Positions 26,464 through 35,180 of a stretch of DNA of 53,043 nt are shown here, piece after piece. This stretch comes from an uncultured Eubacteriales bacterium (GTDB taxonomy: Bacteria > Bacillota > Clostridia > Lachnospirales > CAG-274). The notes beneath the pieces are model-generated. The model was not told where the DNA came from, did no database searches, and worked only from the letters and a program-made list of their open reading frames with translations. The number at the start of each line of letters is the position of its first letter. Positions within the stretch are counted from its first letter, which is position 1. Position numbers and translations under genes: made by a program. The DNA lies in contig CATJCJ010000568.1 in NCBI GenBank assembly GCA_949738935.1, positions 1 to 53,043 on the forward strand, given 5' to 3'.

Positions 26464-27571
26464 TGAAATTTTTATAGTTAGCCTTGCAGAAGAAGAAGGT
26501 GATGCATATAATATAGATGTTATAGAATCATTATTTGAAAAGTATAAAAATGTAGATAGGAAACGGGCACTTGCATGTATTTTTTATAAAATCATTGGGG
26601 AGGAAACAGATAATACGAAAAGGCATGAAAAGGTGTTGGGTTTTTTGGCAAAGGGTATTTTACATAATCCCAAGAGGCAGCCGTTAAGTAGAGATGGGAA
26701 TATGATGTTTGATCCAATTGTTTTGCTTGAGCTACAAGATATGAGGTGTGGCAATACAAATAGAATAGGTTGTGATTTGTTTTCCAGCGTAGGATATGAA
26801 ACCAGAATAGTCCAATTGTATCATCATCAGATAGGCGAAATATATTATGATGGACAGTGGCATTATTTTGATGCGGATACAATTTTGAATAGTAATGATA
26901 TAGTTAAAATAAATGGAATTATACCTTCTATAAATGAATTGTCTAGTCAACCATATTTAATTGATAAAGTGAATTTCTGCTTTGATGAAATTATTTATAA
27001 TACGAAATCGGGATGGGAAGGGCAATGGATTTATCCATCTTATGTTTTTGCTGATACTACGGGAGATGTTCCTGTCTATTATTATAAAGACGCTACAGAT
27101 ATGGAATCGTTAAACGATTTTTACGGATGGAATTATTATGATACTATCTATAATAATGGATTAAATGTACTGGATAGTTATTTTTGCCAACCAGGAATAC
27201 CATATATAAATGCAGTATCTGTAAAGGATAACATATGCCATATAGAATATACAGTTGAAGATTTTGATAATTATCTTATGGGATATACAATATATGTAAG
27301 TAACAAAAGTAGAGAATGGGAATATCTTTATCAATATTGTTCCAATGATGTAAAAAAATATATTATAAATCAGTATACTCCGGAACAATATGATAATATA
27401 AACAAATTACCGCCCTCAGAAGTTTTATTAGATTCTACTGTTAGTAATTGCTATGATTTATATTTATCAAGCGGTACATATTATATCTCTGTAATGGGAT
27501 ATGACCAGCATGGGATTGACATAGGTAAGCACTGGTATAAACCCTCAAATGAATTAGCAATAGCAATATAG
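26450..27571 (+). CDS. Transglutaminase-like domain protein (C-terminal part)
   Basis: A frame of up to 373 residues, opened by TTG 26450 without a good ribosome binding site. The central part shows a transglutaminase/protease-like core: MRCGNTNRIGCDLFSSVGYE (catalytic-type Cys), then HHQIGEIYYDGQWHYFDADT with His and Asp in the expected order. The rest, from about residue 190, is probably beta-rich and lacks a recognisable domain. No signal peptide is present in this frame, which fits its being the continuation of the lipoprotein at 26098. In glycan loci such domains are found on surface proteins; the target is unknown. Confidence 0.6.
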   Translation: MTINNEIFIVSLAEEEGDAYNIDVIESLFEKYKNVDRKRALACIFYKIIGEETDNTKRHEKVLGFLAKGILHNPKRQPLSRDGNMMFDPIVLLELQDMRCGNTNRIGCDLFSSVGYETRIVQLYHHQIGEIYYDGQWHYFDADTILNSNDIVKINGIIPSINELSSQPYLIDKVNFCFDEIIYNTKSGWEGQWIYPSYVFADTTGDVPVYYYKDATDMESLNDFYGWNYYDTIYNNGLNVLDSYFCQPGIPYINAVSVKDNICHIEYTVEDFDNYLMGYTIYVSNKSREWEYLYQYCSNDVKKYIINQYTPEQYDNINKLPPSEVLLDSTVSNCYDLYLSSGTYYISVMGYDQHGIDIGKHWYKPSNELAIAI

Positions 27572-27619
27572 TGAAAAACATATATATTTGGAAATGATTT
27601 TTTATAGGAAGGTATAAAT

Positions 27620-28859
27620 ATGCATATAGTATATATAACAGTTGAATTTGTATCAGAAAGAAAACCATGCGGAGGATTGGGACATTATTTAGCTAATATA
27701 GCAACAATAATGGCAGAGAGAGGACATCAGGTTACAATATTAGTTCAGACTGATCATGGGGGGGGGGTATTTTTGGAAACCCAATGTAGAAGTCATTACG
27801 TACACGATAAAAGATTTTGAACTGGCAAGTGTCTTGGAAAAGATAACAAGAAAATTTATTTTAAAAGATAATTTATATTTTTTATATACTGGAAGTATAA
27901 CTACTAGAGAAGTTCTCAAAAGACTAGATAAAAAAAAGAAGATAGATATAGTGCAATATTGCGGAAATGATTTGTCAATACTATTTAGACATAAAAAAAT
28001 TCCAAGCGTTGTCAGATTATCTTCTTTTACTCCACAGTATGAAGAAGCAATTAGAGCAGATTATGATCCTGAAAATGAAAAATGGATTGAGGAAAAATAT
28101 AGCAAGCTTTTTTATATTGCTTATCATAGGGCAGATGCAATATTTGGACCGAGCAAAGTAGTGGCTGATATTATCAAAAAAAATACAAAATTAAAAGTGA
28201 AAATCATAGAATCTCCATGTATAATAGAAAAAAATAAATTTATAGAATTAAAGATGGATAAATTAATAAATAAAAAATATCTTTTGTTTTTTGGAACTTT
28301 AAATCGGCTGAAAGGAGTTGAAGTAATTAGAGATAGTATATACAAAATACTCAGTATACACAAAGATATTTTATTTGTATTGGCAGGTCGTCAAGAAAAT
28401 TCCAAAACTGTAATGGGAATTTTAGAAGCAGCTGCAGAATATAAGGACAGGGTAATTTATTTAGGTGAAATTAAAAATTCAGATAGCTTATATGGCATAA
28501 TAAAAAATGCATATGCTTGCATATTACCGTCATTAATAGATAATTTGCCCAATACCTGTATTGAGGCAATGGGAAATGAAAAGATAGTAATAGGTACATA
28601 TGGAGCAAGCTTTGAGCAACTGATAAAACATAAAAAAAGTGGATTGTTAATTAAACGAAATTCTCCATCTGCGTTAATAATGGCTGTTAATTATTTGATG
28701 AATATGTCAGACGAGCAAAGATATGAAATGGAAAAGAAAGCCGGTAAACGGGTAGAACGAATGAACCCGGAGAGTATATATAATCAGCTTATTACTTTCT
28801 ATCAGGATATTATAAATAAAAAAGCTAAAAAGAATTTGAATAGAGGCGAAAGGAGATAA
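27620..28859 (+). CDS. Phase-variable GT4 glycosyltransferase, frameshifted (OFF) at a G10 tract
   Basis: ATG 27620, with AGGAAGG upstream, opens HIVYITVEFVSERKPCGGL, close to the paralogue at 21779. The frame meets ten Gs at 27758-27767 and then ends at 27820 after 66 residues. With nine Gs it reads TDHGGGYFWKPNVEV and continues in the frame that runs to 28859, giving an intact GT-B enzyme of about 413 residues with NLPNTCIEAMG and VIGTYGASFEQLI. No other defect is visible. A start at ATG 27756 would lack the N-terminal nucleotide-fold strand and is not credible as a full enzyme. Confidence 0.8.
27758..27767 (+). repeat. Poly-G tract, 10 G (tract E)
   Basis: Ten Gs in the first domain of a glycosyltransferase. 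Nine (or twelve) restore the reading frame. The paralogue at 21779 lacks the tract at the equivalent place. Confidence 0.85.
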
Positions 28860-28863
28860 TATT

Positions 28864-30600
28864 ATGTGTGGTATTCTGGGGGGAAATAATCCGAATTGGG
28901 ATTATTCGGAAGGTATTGCTTCAATGCTTCATAGAGGACCAGATAAACAAAAGGTAAGCAGATATAGAGATTTTACGTTGGCTTTTACAAGACTGTCTAT
29001 AATGGATTTATCCCAACGAGCAATGCAACCTATGGATTCTGAGGATCAGAAGGTTCATATTGTTTTTAATGGTGAGATTTATGGTTTCACTAAATTAAAA
29101 AAGAAGTTGGAAAAAAAATATAAGTTTAGAACAACATCTGATACAGAGGTAATTTTAAAAGCATATATAGAGTACGGGGATAAATTTATTGAATATGTAG
29201 ATGGAATGTTTAGTATTGTCATATATGATGAAAGAGATGGAAGAATAAAATTATATCGGGATAGAGCAGGGATTAAGCCACTTTATTATTTTTTTGATGG
29301 AAAAAATTTTGCGTTTTCATCAGAATTAAAAGGTATTGTGGAGTTGTGCAAAGATATTAAATTCGAGATAGACTATACAGCTATTTATGACTTTTTGATG
29401 TACCAATATATTCCAGAGCCGAAGAGTATGTTTAAAAATGTTTATAAGTTGCGTCCGGCCAATACTTTGGTATTTGATATAAAAGAGAATACTATAATAA
29501 AGGACGAGAGATATTGGAAATTGCATGTTAATAGTAAAGTGGCAAGGCAGCATTCTAAAGAAGATGTTCAGGAACACTTAAAGTATTTAATTAAAGAATC
29601 CATAAAGGAACAACTAGTAGCAGATGTACCGGTAGGAACTTTTTTAAGTGGAGGTGTTGATTCAAGTATTATTACTTATGAGGCGAGCAGGTTAAAGAAA
29701 GATATTGAAGCATTCTCCATAGGATTTTTGGATAAAGAATATGATGAATCTCGGTATGCAAAAATATTGGCAGATGAATACAATTTGAATGTTGAAACAA
29801 ATATATTGGGTAAAGATGAAATTCAGAATATAAAAGGGGATCTTAAACATTGGTATGATGAACCTTTTGCTGATACCTCTGCTTATCCTACGTATAAGGT
29901 GTCTAAATTTGCCAGGAATAAGGTCACGGTTGTGTTAACTGGCGATGGCGGAGATGAATTATTTGGTGGCTATACAAGATATTCTAATTTTTTGAGCCAA
30001 CGAAAAAACTATAGGAAAAATTATTTTGGAGTGTGTGATTTATTGCAACGTCTTGAGAGGCATATAGGTATTAAAGATATAAAAATACGTGAAATGCTAA
30101 AAACGCAATTTGATTTTTATGCAGAGATGATGGGAATGCAGTATAATGATACTATTATAAAACTGGCAGAGCATTGGAAAATAGATAAGGATTATGATCC
30201 TAAGTGGCATTTAAAAAGATACTATGTGGAAGAGCTTCCACCCTTAACAAGAGTAAGATATTTAGATTTTAAAACATATTTGCCAGGAGATATATTGACG
30301 AAGGTAGATCGAGCCAGCATGCAGGTATCTTTAGAATCAAGAGTCCCTTTTTTGAGCAGAAAATTAATTGAATTTGCTTTTTCCCTTACTGAAGAAGAAT
30401 GTTGTCCTGATAATAAATTAAAAGGTTGCTTAAAAGAGGCATATGGTGGTATTATACCAAATGAAATTTTATATCGGCAAAAAAAAGGGTTTGCTGTTCC
30501 GGCAGATTACCTTCGTAAAGAAAGATATTTTGGTTCCGCCTATGCTGGTGTTTTACAAAATGAGTGGCCGAATATATACTATGCGTGCAAAGGAAAATAG
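28864..30600 (+). CDS. asnB: Glutamine-hydrolysing asparagine synthase-like amidotransferase
   Basis: A 578-residue AsnB-type enzyme. The N-terminal class II glutaminase begins with Cys2 (MCGILGG) and continues with LHRGPD, RLSIMD and VFNGEIYG. The synthetase half has the PP-loop SGGVDSSII, then DEPFADTSAYP, VVLTGDGGDELFGGY and SLESRVPF. In a glycan locus such enzymes usually amidate a sugar acid or an acidic substituent rather than make free asparagine; that role is inference. RBS GAAAGGAG. It is a little shorter at the C-terminus than the roughly 610-residue housekeeping form. Confidence 0.85.
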   Translation: MCGILGGNNPNWDYSEGIASMLHRGPDKQKVSRYRDFTLAFTRLSIMDLSQRAMQPMDSEDQKVHIVFNGEIYGFTKLKKKLEKKYKFRTTSDTEVILKAYIEYGDKFIEYVDGMFSIVIYDERDGRIKLYRDRAGIKPLYYFFDGKNFAFSSELKGIVELCKDIKFEIDYTAIYDFLMYQYIPEPKSMFKNVYKLRPANTLVFDIKENTIIKDERYWKLHVNSKVARQHSKEDVQEHLKYLIKESIKEQLVADVPVGTFLSGGVDSSIITYEASRLKKDIEAFSIGFLDKEYDESRYAKILADEYNLNVETNILGKDEIQNIKGDLKHWYDEPFADTSAYPTYKVSKFARNKVTVVLTGDGGDELFGGYTRYSNFLSQRKNYRKNYFGVCDLLQRLERHIGIKDIKIREMLKTQFDFYAEMMGMQYNDTIIKLAEHWKIDKDYDPKWHLKRYYVEELPPLTRVRYLDFKTYLPGDILTKVDRASMQVSLESRVPFLSRKLIEFAFSLTEEECCPDNKLKGCLKEAYGGIIPNEILYRQKKGFAVPADYLRKERYFGSAYAGVLQNEWPNIYYACKGK

Positions 30601-30602
30601 GT

Positions 30603-31559
30603 ATGAAAAAAAGAAAACCCAAAAAACAGTTTATATTTTTGTGGGGAAACGGAAGAAAGTATCAGGATTACATGTGCGAAGAGCTGAAAAAATACAAAAA
30701 TGTTTTTATAATAAACAATAGTACAAATCAAACTTGGCAGGAAAAACATACTGAAATTATAGAAAAATATAACAATGAAATAGTAGGCGAGTGGAGATTC
30801 CGAAGATGGTGTATCAAAGAATTGAATTTAAAAAAGGATAGAATTAATTATTTGATATTTTCTGAAGACTATTTTTTACGAATAGATAGAGAAGTTTTTA
30901 GGAAATTATGTGAGGAGTTTAAGATTAAATCTGTTTTATATGTAAATGATCCGATTAGATGCAGAATGAATTTGAAGTGGGATAAATTAACTTCCAATAA
31001 GAAGAAAGTTGATTTGATTATTACAACTGATAGAGAAGATGCGCGTAGATATGGCATTGTTTTTTCACCGCTATTCTATTCTAAAGTATTTGATAATAAA
31101 ACCAATAAGGTTGAATATGATATATGCTTTATCGGAAGGGATAAAGGCAGAGGGAAACTTATTAATAAGATTAAAAATGAAGCTGAAAAGAATGGGTTAA
31201 TAACAAAATTTTTTTTGAAAGATGCAGATGTAGAATCAATGCATGATATATGGGTAAGATATGAGGATGTTTTAAATATTGTCCGTAAAAGTAATTGTTT
31301 GCTTGAGGTGTTACAAGAAAACCAAAGTGGAATTTCCTTAAGGACAATGGAAGCTGTTATGTTTAATAAAAAACTTATAACAAATAATAAAGATATTGTT
31401 AATTACCCATTTTACGATAAAAGATATATACAAGTATTTACTAAGATAGAGGATTTAGATTTCAACTTTATAAAAGAGAGAATTGAAGTATCTTATAATT
31501 ACAACGGAGAATGTTCTCCGATACATTTTTTGAAAAAAGTGGTTAAATTGTTACAATAA
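30603..31559 (+). CDS. Probable glycosyltransferase, CgeB-like
   Basis: A soluble 318-residue protein. ATG 30603, just after the asnB-like stop, is preferred to an upstream in-frame ATG at 30564 because it gives a start MKKRKPKKQFIFLWGNG without overlap. The C-terminal domain has CLLEVLQENQSGISLRTMEAV and KKLITNNKDI, the usual donor-binding arrangement of CgeB-like GT-B enzymes. The N-terminal half lacks a clear motif. Donor and acceptor are unknown. Confidence 0.6.
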   Translation: MKKRKPKKQFIFLWGNGRKYQDYMCEELKKYKNVFIINNSTNQTWQEKHTEIIEKYNNEIVGEWRFRRWCIKELNLKKDRINYLIFSEDYFLRIDREVFRKLCEEFKIKSVLYVNDPIRCRMNLKWDKLTSNKKKVDLIITTDREDARRYGIVFSPLFYSKVFDNKTNKVEYDICFIGRDKGRGKLINKIKNEAEKNGLITKFFLKDADVESMHDIWVRYEDVLNIVRKSNCLLEVLQENQSGISLRTMEAVMFNKKLITNNKDIVNYPFYDKRYIQVFTKIEDLDFNFIKERIEVSYNYNGECSPIHFLKKVVKLLQ

Positions 31560-31594
31560 AGGTAAAATGGAATAAGAAAACAAAGGAGAAGAAG

Positions 31595-33850
31595 ATGGAA
31601 CCAAAGGTAAGTGTAATTATGCCTATTTATAATGCACAAAAATATGTAAAAGAAACAATTGATGGGATATTAAATCAGACTTTTGAAGACTTTGAGCTTT
31701 TGCTTATTAACGATCATCCAACAGATAGAACAATGGAGATCGTAAAAAGTATTAAGGATAATAGAATTAAAATTATTGAAAACGATAGAAATCGTGGGAT
31801 AGCCTTTAGCAGGAATAGAGGATTAGAGGAAGCAAGGGGCCAGTACATTGCTCTAATGGACGATGATGATTTGACTGATAGAGAAAGACTCAAACTGGAG
31901 GTGGATTTTCTGGATAGTCATTTGGATATAGGTGTTATAGGAGGCAGTAGTGTAAATATTGACGAGAATAATCAACAACAATCTGAACCTGCTTTTATAC
32001 TTACCAATCCAGATTATATAAGAGCGCAGATGATGTTTTTCTGCCCAATGGCCAATAGCTCCACCATGTTTAGAAGAAGTCTTATAGATCAGTATGGGCT
32101 CAAATACCAGGAAAACTGTTTGGGAATGGAAGACTATCGTTTCTGGATAGAAATGTCATTGCATACAAAAATAACAAATTTTCAAAAAACTTTTTTATAT
32201 TGGAGAAGTTCCGTAACTGGGGAAACCAGTAGAATAATTGAGAATAGGCGTGAAGAAAGAAAAAAATTATTTGCAGAATTTCAAATATATGGTTTAGAAT
32301 CTAACGGATTTAGACTTTCAGAGCAGGAAAAGAAAGTTTTTACAGAAGCTTTTGAAGAAAGTAAAAGCATCATCTATAGAGATCTGGAACAATTATATCG
32401 TGTACTCAGAAAATTAGTGAATCAAGCGTATGAATTGGGTTTGACTTTTGCAGATGAAATGAGATATACATGTAGAAATTATTATTTAGAAATGGTTAGA
32501 AGAAATCATGTCATTTGTAAAGAAGGAATGAAAAAAGATGGATTTAGCTGTCAAAAAGAGAATCCCCAAGTAAAAGTTTCAGTTATAATACCAACACATA
32601 ACCGCGCAAATAAACTTTTTTATTCTGTGAATAGTGTATTATTGCAGAGTTATAATAATTATGAAGTTTTGATTATTGATGATTGCTCTACAGACAATAC
32701 AAAGGATGTTGTGAAACAGTTACAAGACGAATATCCAGGAAAGATAATATATTATAAATTGGAAAAGAATAGTGGACCTGCAAAGGCACGAAACTTTGGA
32801 GTAGGGAAGGCGATTGGAGAGTATATAGCATTTCATGATGATGATGATGAATGGTACCCTGATAAGCTTGAAATACAAATGAAAAAAATGTTGCAAGACA
32901 ATTCAATTGATTTGACTTTTGGCCAAATGACTCGTTACCTAGGAGGGAAGTTCGTTAATATAGTTTGTGACAGATTTGATTGGTATCATATTCAAGATAG
33001 GTTTTTCCAACAACTTTTGATGGAAAATTACATTGGGGCTCCGACAATTGTTATGAAAAAAGAGGCCTTTATTCGTTTGGGAGGGTTTTGCGAAGAAATA
33101 CCAAGTTTGGAGGACTGGGATCTTGCGATACGTGCAGCTCGAGAATTACACATAGAATTTATAAATACTCCGTTAATGGATGTTCATATTACAAGGAAAT
33201 CTGTTACACATAATATTGAAAATTATGTTTATTCGTGGGCTTATCTAATGCAAGCATATATATCTGAGGCAGAAAATAGAGATACATTTATTATACAGAT
33301 GTTCAGACATCTAGAGGGAGCGATGTACGAGACAGATAATGCTTTAAAGCAAAAATATGTGGAGTTAGCTAGCCAGTTAATTGTACCGAGTGTTATTTTA
33401 CCAAATACAGTTGAAGAAAAATTACTGGAATTATACTTTGTAAAGAAGGATGAAAGTGTGCTGCTTAGCCAGGCACAGCAAAATGTTGAAAGATTACGGC
33501 GCTACAGAAGTGTATGTGCAAAACTTCTTGACCCTGAAGATACAATTGCAAGATGGCTACTCAAAAAGGGCATAATAAAGGTAGCTATATATGGAATGGG
33601 AAATTTTGGAAAGTGTTTAGCTGATAGATTGCAAAATGGAGGTATAGAAGTGGTATGTGGTATCGACAAGAAGCAACTGGTTTTTAGGAACGTACCAGTA
33701 GTATCTTTGAGGCAATTTCGAGGAGAATATTCTGAAGTTGATGCAATTATTGTTACACCATTGTATGAGTTTAATATAATAGCGGAACAAATCAATAGTG
33801 TTAAGGAGAAGGCATACATGTGTATTTCCATAGAAGAGCTTTTGCAATAA
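31595..33850 (+). CDS. Double GT2 glycosyltransferase with C-terminal Rossmann-type domain
   Basis: A 751-residue three-part protein. First GT-A domain, residues 1-250: SVIMPIYNAQKYVKETIDGI, INDHPTDRT, LMDDDDL. Second GT-A domain from about residue 325: SVIIPTHNRANKLFYSVNSV, IDDCSTDNT, HDDDDEWYP. The Rossmann module follows from about residue 662 (VAIYGMGNFGKCLADRL, GIDKKQLVFRNVPVV, VDAIIVTPLYEFN). Two catalytic domains suggest alternate addition of two sugars, as in polysaccharide-repeat synthases. RBS AAAGGAGAAG is strong. Confidence 0.85.
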   Translation: MEPKVSVIMPIYNAQKYVKETIDGILNQTFEDFELLLINDHPTDRTMEIVKSIKDNRIKIIENDRNRGIAFSRNRGLEEARGQYIALMDDDDLTDRERLKLEVDFLDSHLDIGVIGGSSVNIDENNQQQSEPAFILTNPDYIRAQMMFFCPMANSSTMFRRSLIDQYGLKYQENCLGMEDYRFWIEMSLHTKITNFQKTFLYWRSSVTGETSRIIENRREERKKLFAEFQIYGLESNGFRLSEQEKKVFTEAFEESKSIIYRDLEQLYRVLRKLVNQAYELGLTFADEMRYTCRNYYLEMVRRNHVICKEGMKKDGFSCQKENPQVKVSVIIPTHNRANKLFYSVNSVLLQSYNNYEVLIIDDCSTDNTKDVVKQLQDEYPGKIIYYKLEKNSGPAKARNFGVGKAIGEYIAFHDDDDEWYPDKLEIQMKKMLQDNSIDLTFGQMTRYLGGKFVNIVCDRFDWYHIQDRFFQQLLMENYIGAPTIVMKKEAFIRLGGFCEEIPSLEDWDLAIRAARELHIEFINTPLMDVHITRKSVTHNIENYVYSWAYLMQAYISEAENRDTFIIQMFRHLEGAMYETDNALKQKYVELASQLIVPSVILPNTVEEKLLELYFVKKDESVLLSQAQQNVERLRRYRSVCAKLLDPEDTIARWLLKKGIIKVAIYGMGNFGKCLADRLQNGGIEVVCGIDKKQLVFRNVPVVSLRQFRGEYSEVDAIIVTPLYEFNIIAEQINSVKEKAYMCISIEELLQ

Positions 33851-33888
33851 GAGGAAGGATAAGTATTTTTTGAGGGAGATTTTGTATT

Positions 33889-35157
33889 ATGGAGAAAATG
33901 CTATCTGTAATTATTCCTATTTTTAACGCGGAAAAATATTTAGAGCAGTGTTTAAATAGTATTTTGACTCAGCCTATTAAAAATATGGAAGTAATTTGTA
34001 TAAATGATGGTTCAACGGATGATTCATTAAAAATTCTGGAGAAAAAACAAGCAGCGGACAAAAGAATTCGAATTATAAATAAGCCTAATTCAGGATATGG
34101 AGATTCTATGAATTGGGGAATTTCAGTGGCTTGTGGCGATTATATTAGTATTGTTGAAAGTGATGATATGGTGGTGGAAGGAAAGCTAGCACTGCTTGCA
34201 AGTTATGCGGAACAAGTAGATGCTGATGTGGTAAAGGGGAATTATTATTTATTTGAAGAAAAATGGAATATTACTTTATATGAAAACCTTCAGGGATGTG
34301 TATACGGGCAAGTTATTAATTCGTCAAAGGAAGAGAAGCTTTTTCTGACAGCACCTGCTATTTGGAGTGGTGTGTATAGGCGGGAATTTCTCCTAGAAAA
34401 TGAAATATATTTTTTACAATCACCAGGTTCAGCTTATCAGGATACTTCGTTTGCTTTTAAAGTATGGGCATGTGCAAGAAGAGTTTATTTGGTAAATGAG
34501 CCAATCATATATTATCGTCAGGATAATATTGAATCCTCTAGTAATAATGATAAAAAAGTATTTGAAATCTTTAATGAAACTGCCGAAATGAGTGCATTCC
34601 TGCGAAGAAAAGGAATAACAGAGCTTTTGCCGATATGCATGAGGACAAAATTTCAGGGATATGCGTGGACATTGGATCGCCTGTCAACTGAAAATAAACT
34701 GAAATTTCTTTTAAAGCTTTATTATGATATAAGAGTAGATTTTTATGAGGGAAACTTGGTACGTAGATATTGGGAGGAGGAAAATTGGAATATAGTTTTT
34801 AATATCATTTTTAATTTGACAAAAGTCTGTGAAAATATATTAGGTGGTCAAGCAAAAGACTCAGAGCAGGTATATAGTTTGCTCAAAAAGATAGAAAAAG
34901 TTTATACTTGGGAAGTGCATAATCAGGAAGATTCCCTTTACCTGATATTAAAGGAGAAGAACGTAAAAGTAATCGCTCAAATCAATGTGGATTTAGAAGG
35001 AAATCTGATTAAAATAGAAAACGGAAAAACAGGTAAATTGCTTGCAGCAGATAGAGATATTTTGATTGTACTAAAAAGAGGAGGACAAGATGAAGAAGAG
35101 ATTATAAAAAAATTAAGCGAGAATTTTATGCGAAATTACATCGAAATAGAATGTTAA
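33889..35157 (+). CDS. GT2 family glycosyltransferase
   Basis: A 422-residue GT-A enzyme: SVIIPIFNAEKYLEQCLNSI, ICINDGSTDDS, NSGYGDSMNWGI and the VESDDM metal site. The C-terminal 150 residues are helical and have no recognised domain. RBS TGAGGGAG lies upstream of ATG 33889 at a fairly long spacing; the nearby ATG 33898 is an alternative. Its product would act in the same cytoplasmic assembly line as its neighbours. Confidence 0.8.
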   Translation: MEKMLSVIIPIFNAEKYLEQCLNSILTQPIKNMEVICINDGSTDDSLKILEKKQAADKRIRIINKPNSGYGDSMNWGISVACGDYISIVESDDMVVEGKLALLASYAEQVDADVVKGNYYLFEEKWNITLYENLQGCVYGQVINSSKEEKLFLTAPAIWSGVYRREFLLENEIYFLQSPGSAYQDTSFAFKVWACARRVYLVNEPIIYYRQDNIESSSNNDKKVFEIFNETAEMSAFLRRKGITELLPICMRTKFQGYAWTLDRLSTENKLKFLLKLYYDIRVDFYEGNLVRRYWEEENWNIVFNIIFNLTKVCENILGGQAKDSEQVYSLLKKIEKVYTWEVHNQEDSLYLILKEKNVKVIAQINVDLEGNLIKIENGKTGKLLAADRDILIVLKRGGQDEEEIIKKLSENFMRNYIEIEC

Positions 35158-35180
35158 ATTGTCCACGGATGAAATAGCAT

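Noticed and set aside
14271-27767. The three frameshifts could be homopolymer sequencing errors
   Set aside because: Not fully excluded. Error alone does not explain why five runs of 8-10 Gs exist within 19.5 kb of AT-rich DNA, always in frame-sensitive positions of the same locus. Two are in frame. The runs themselves are the signal; read data are needed for the ON/OFF state.
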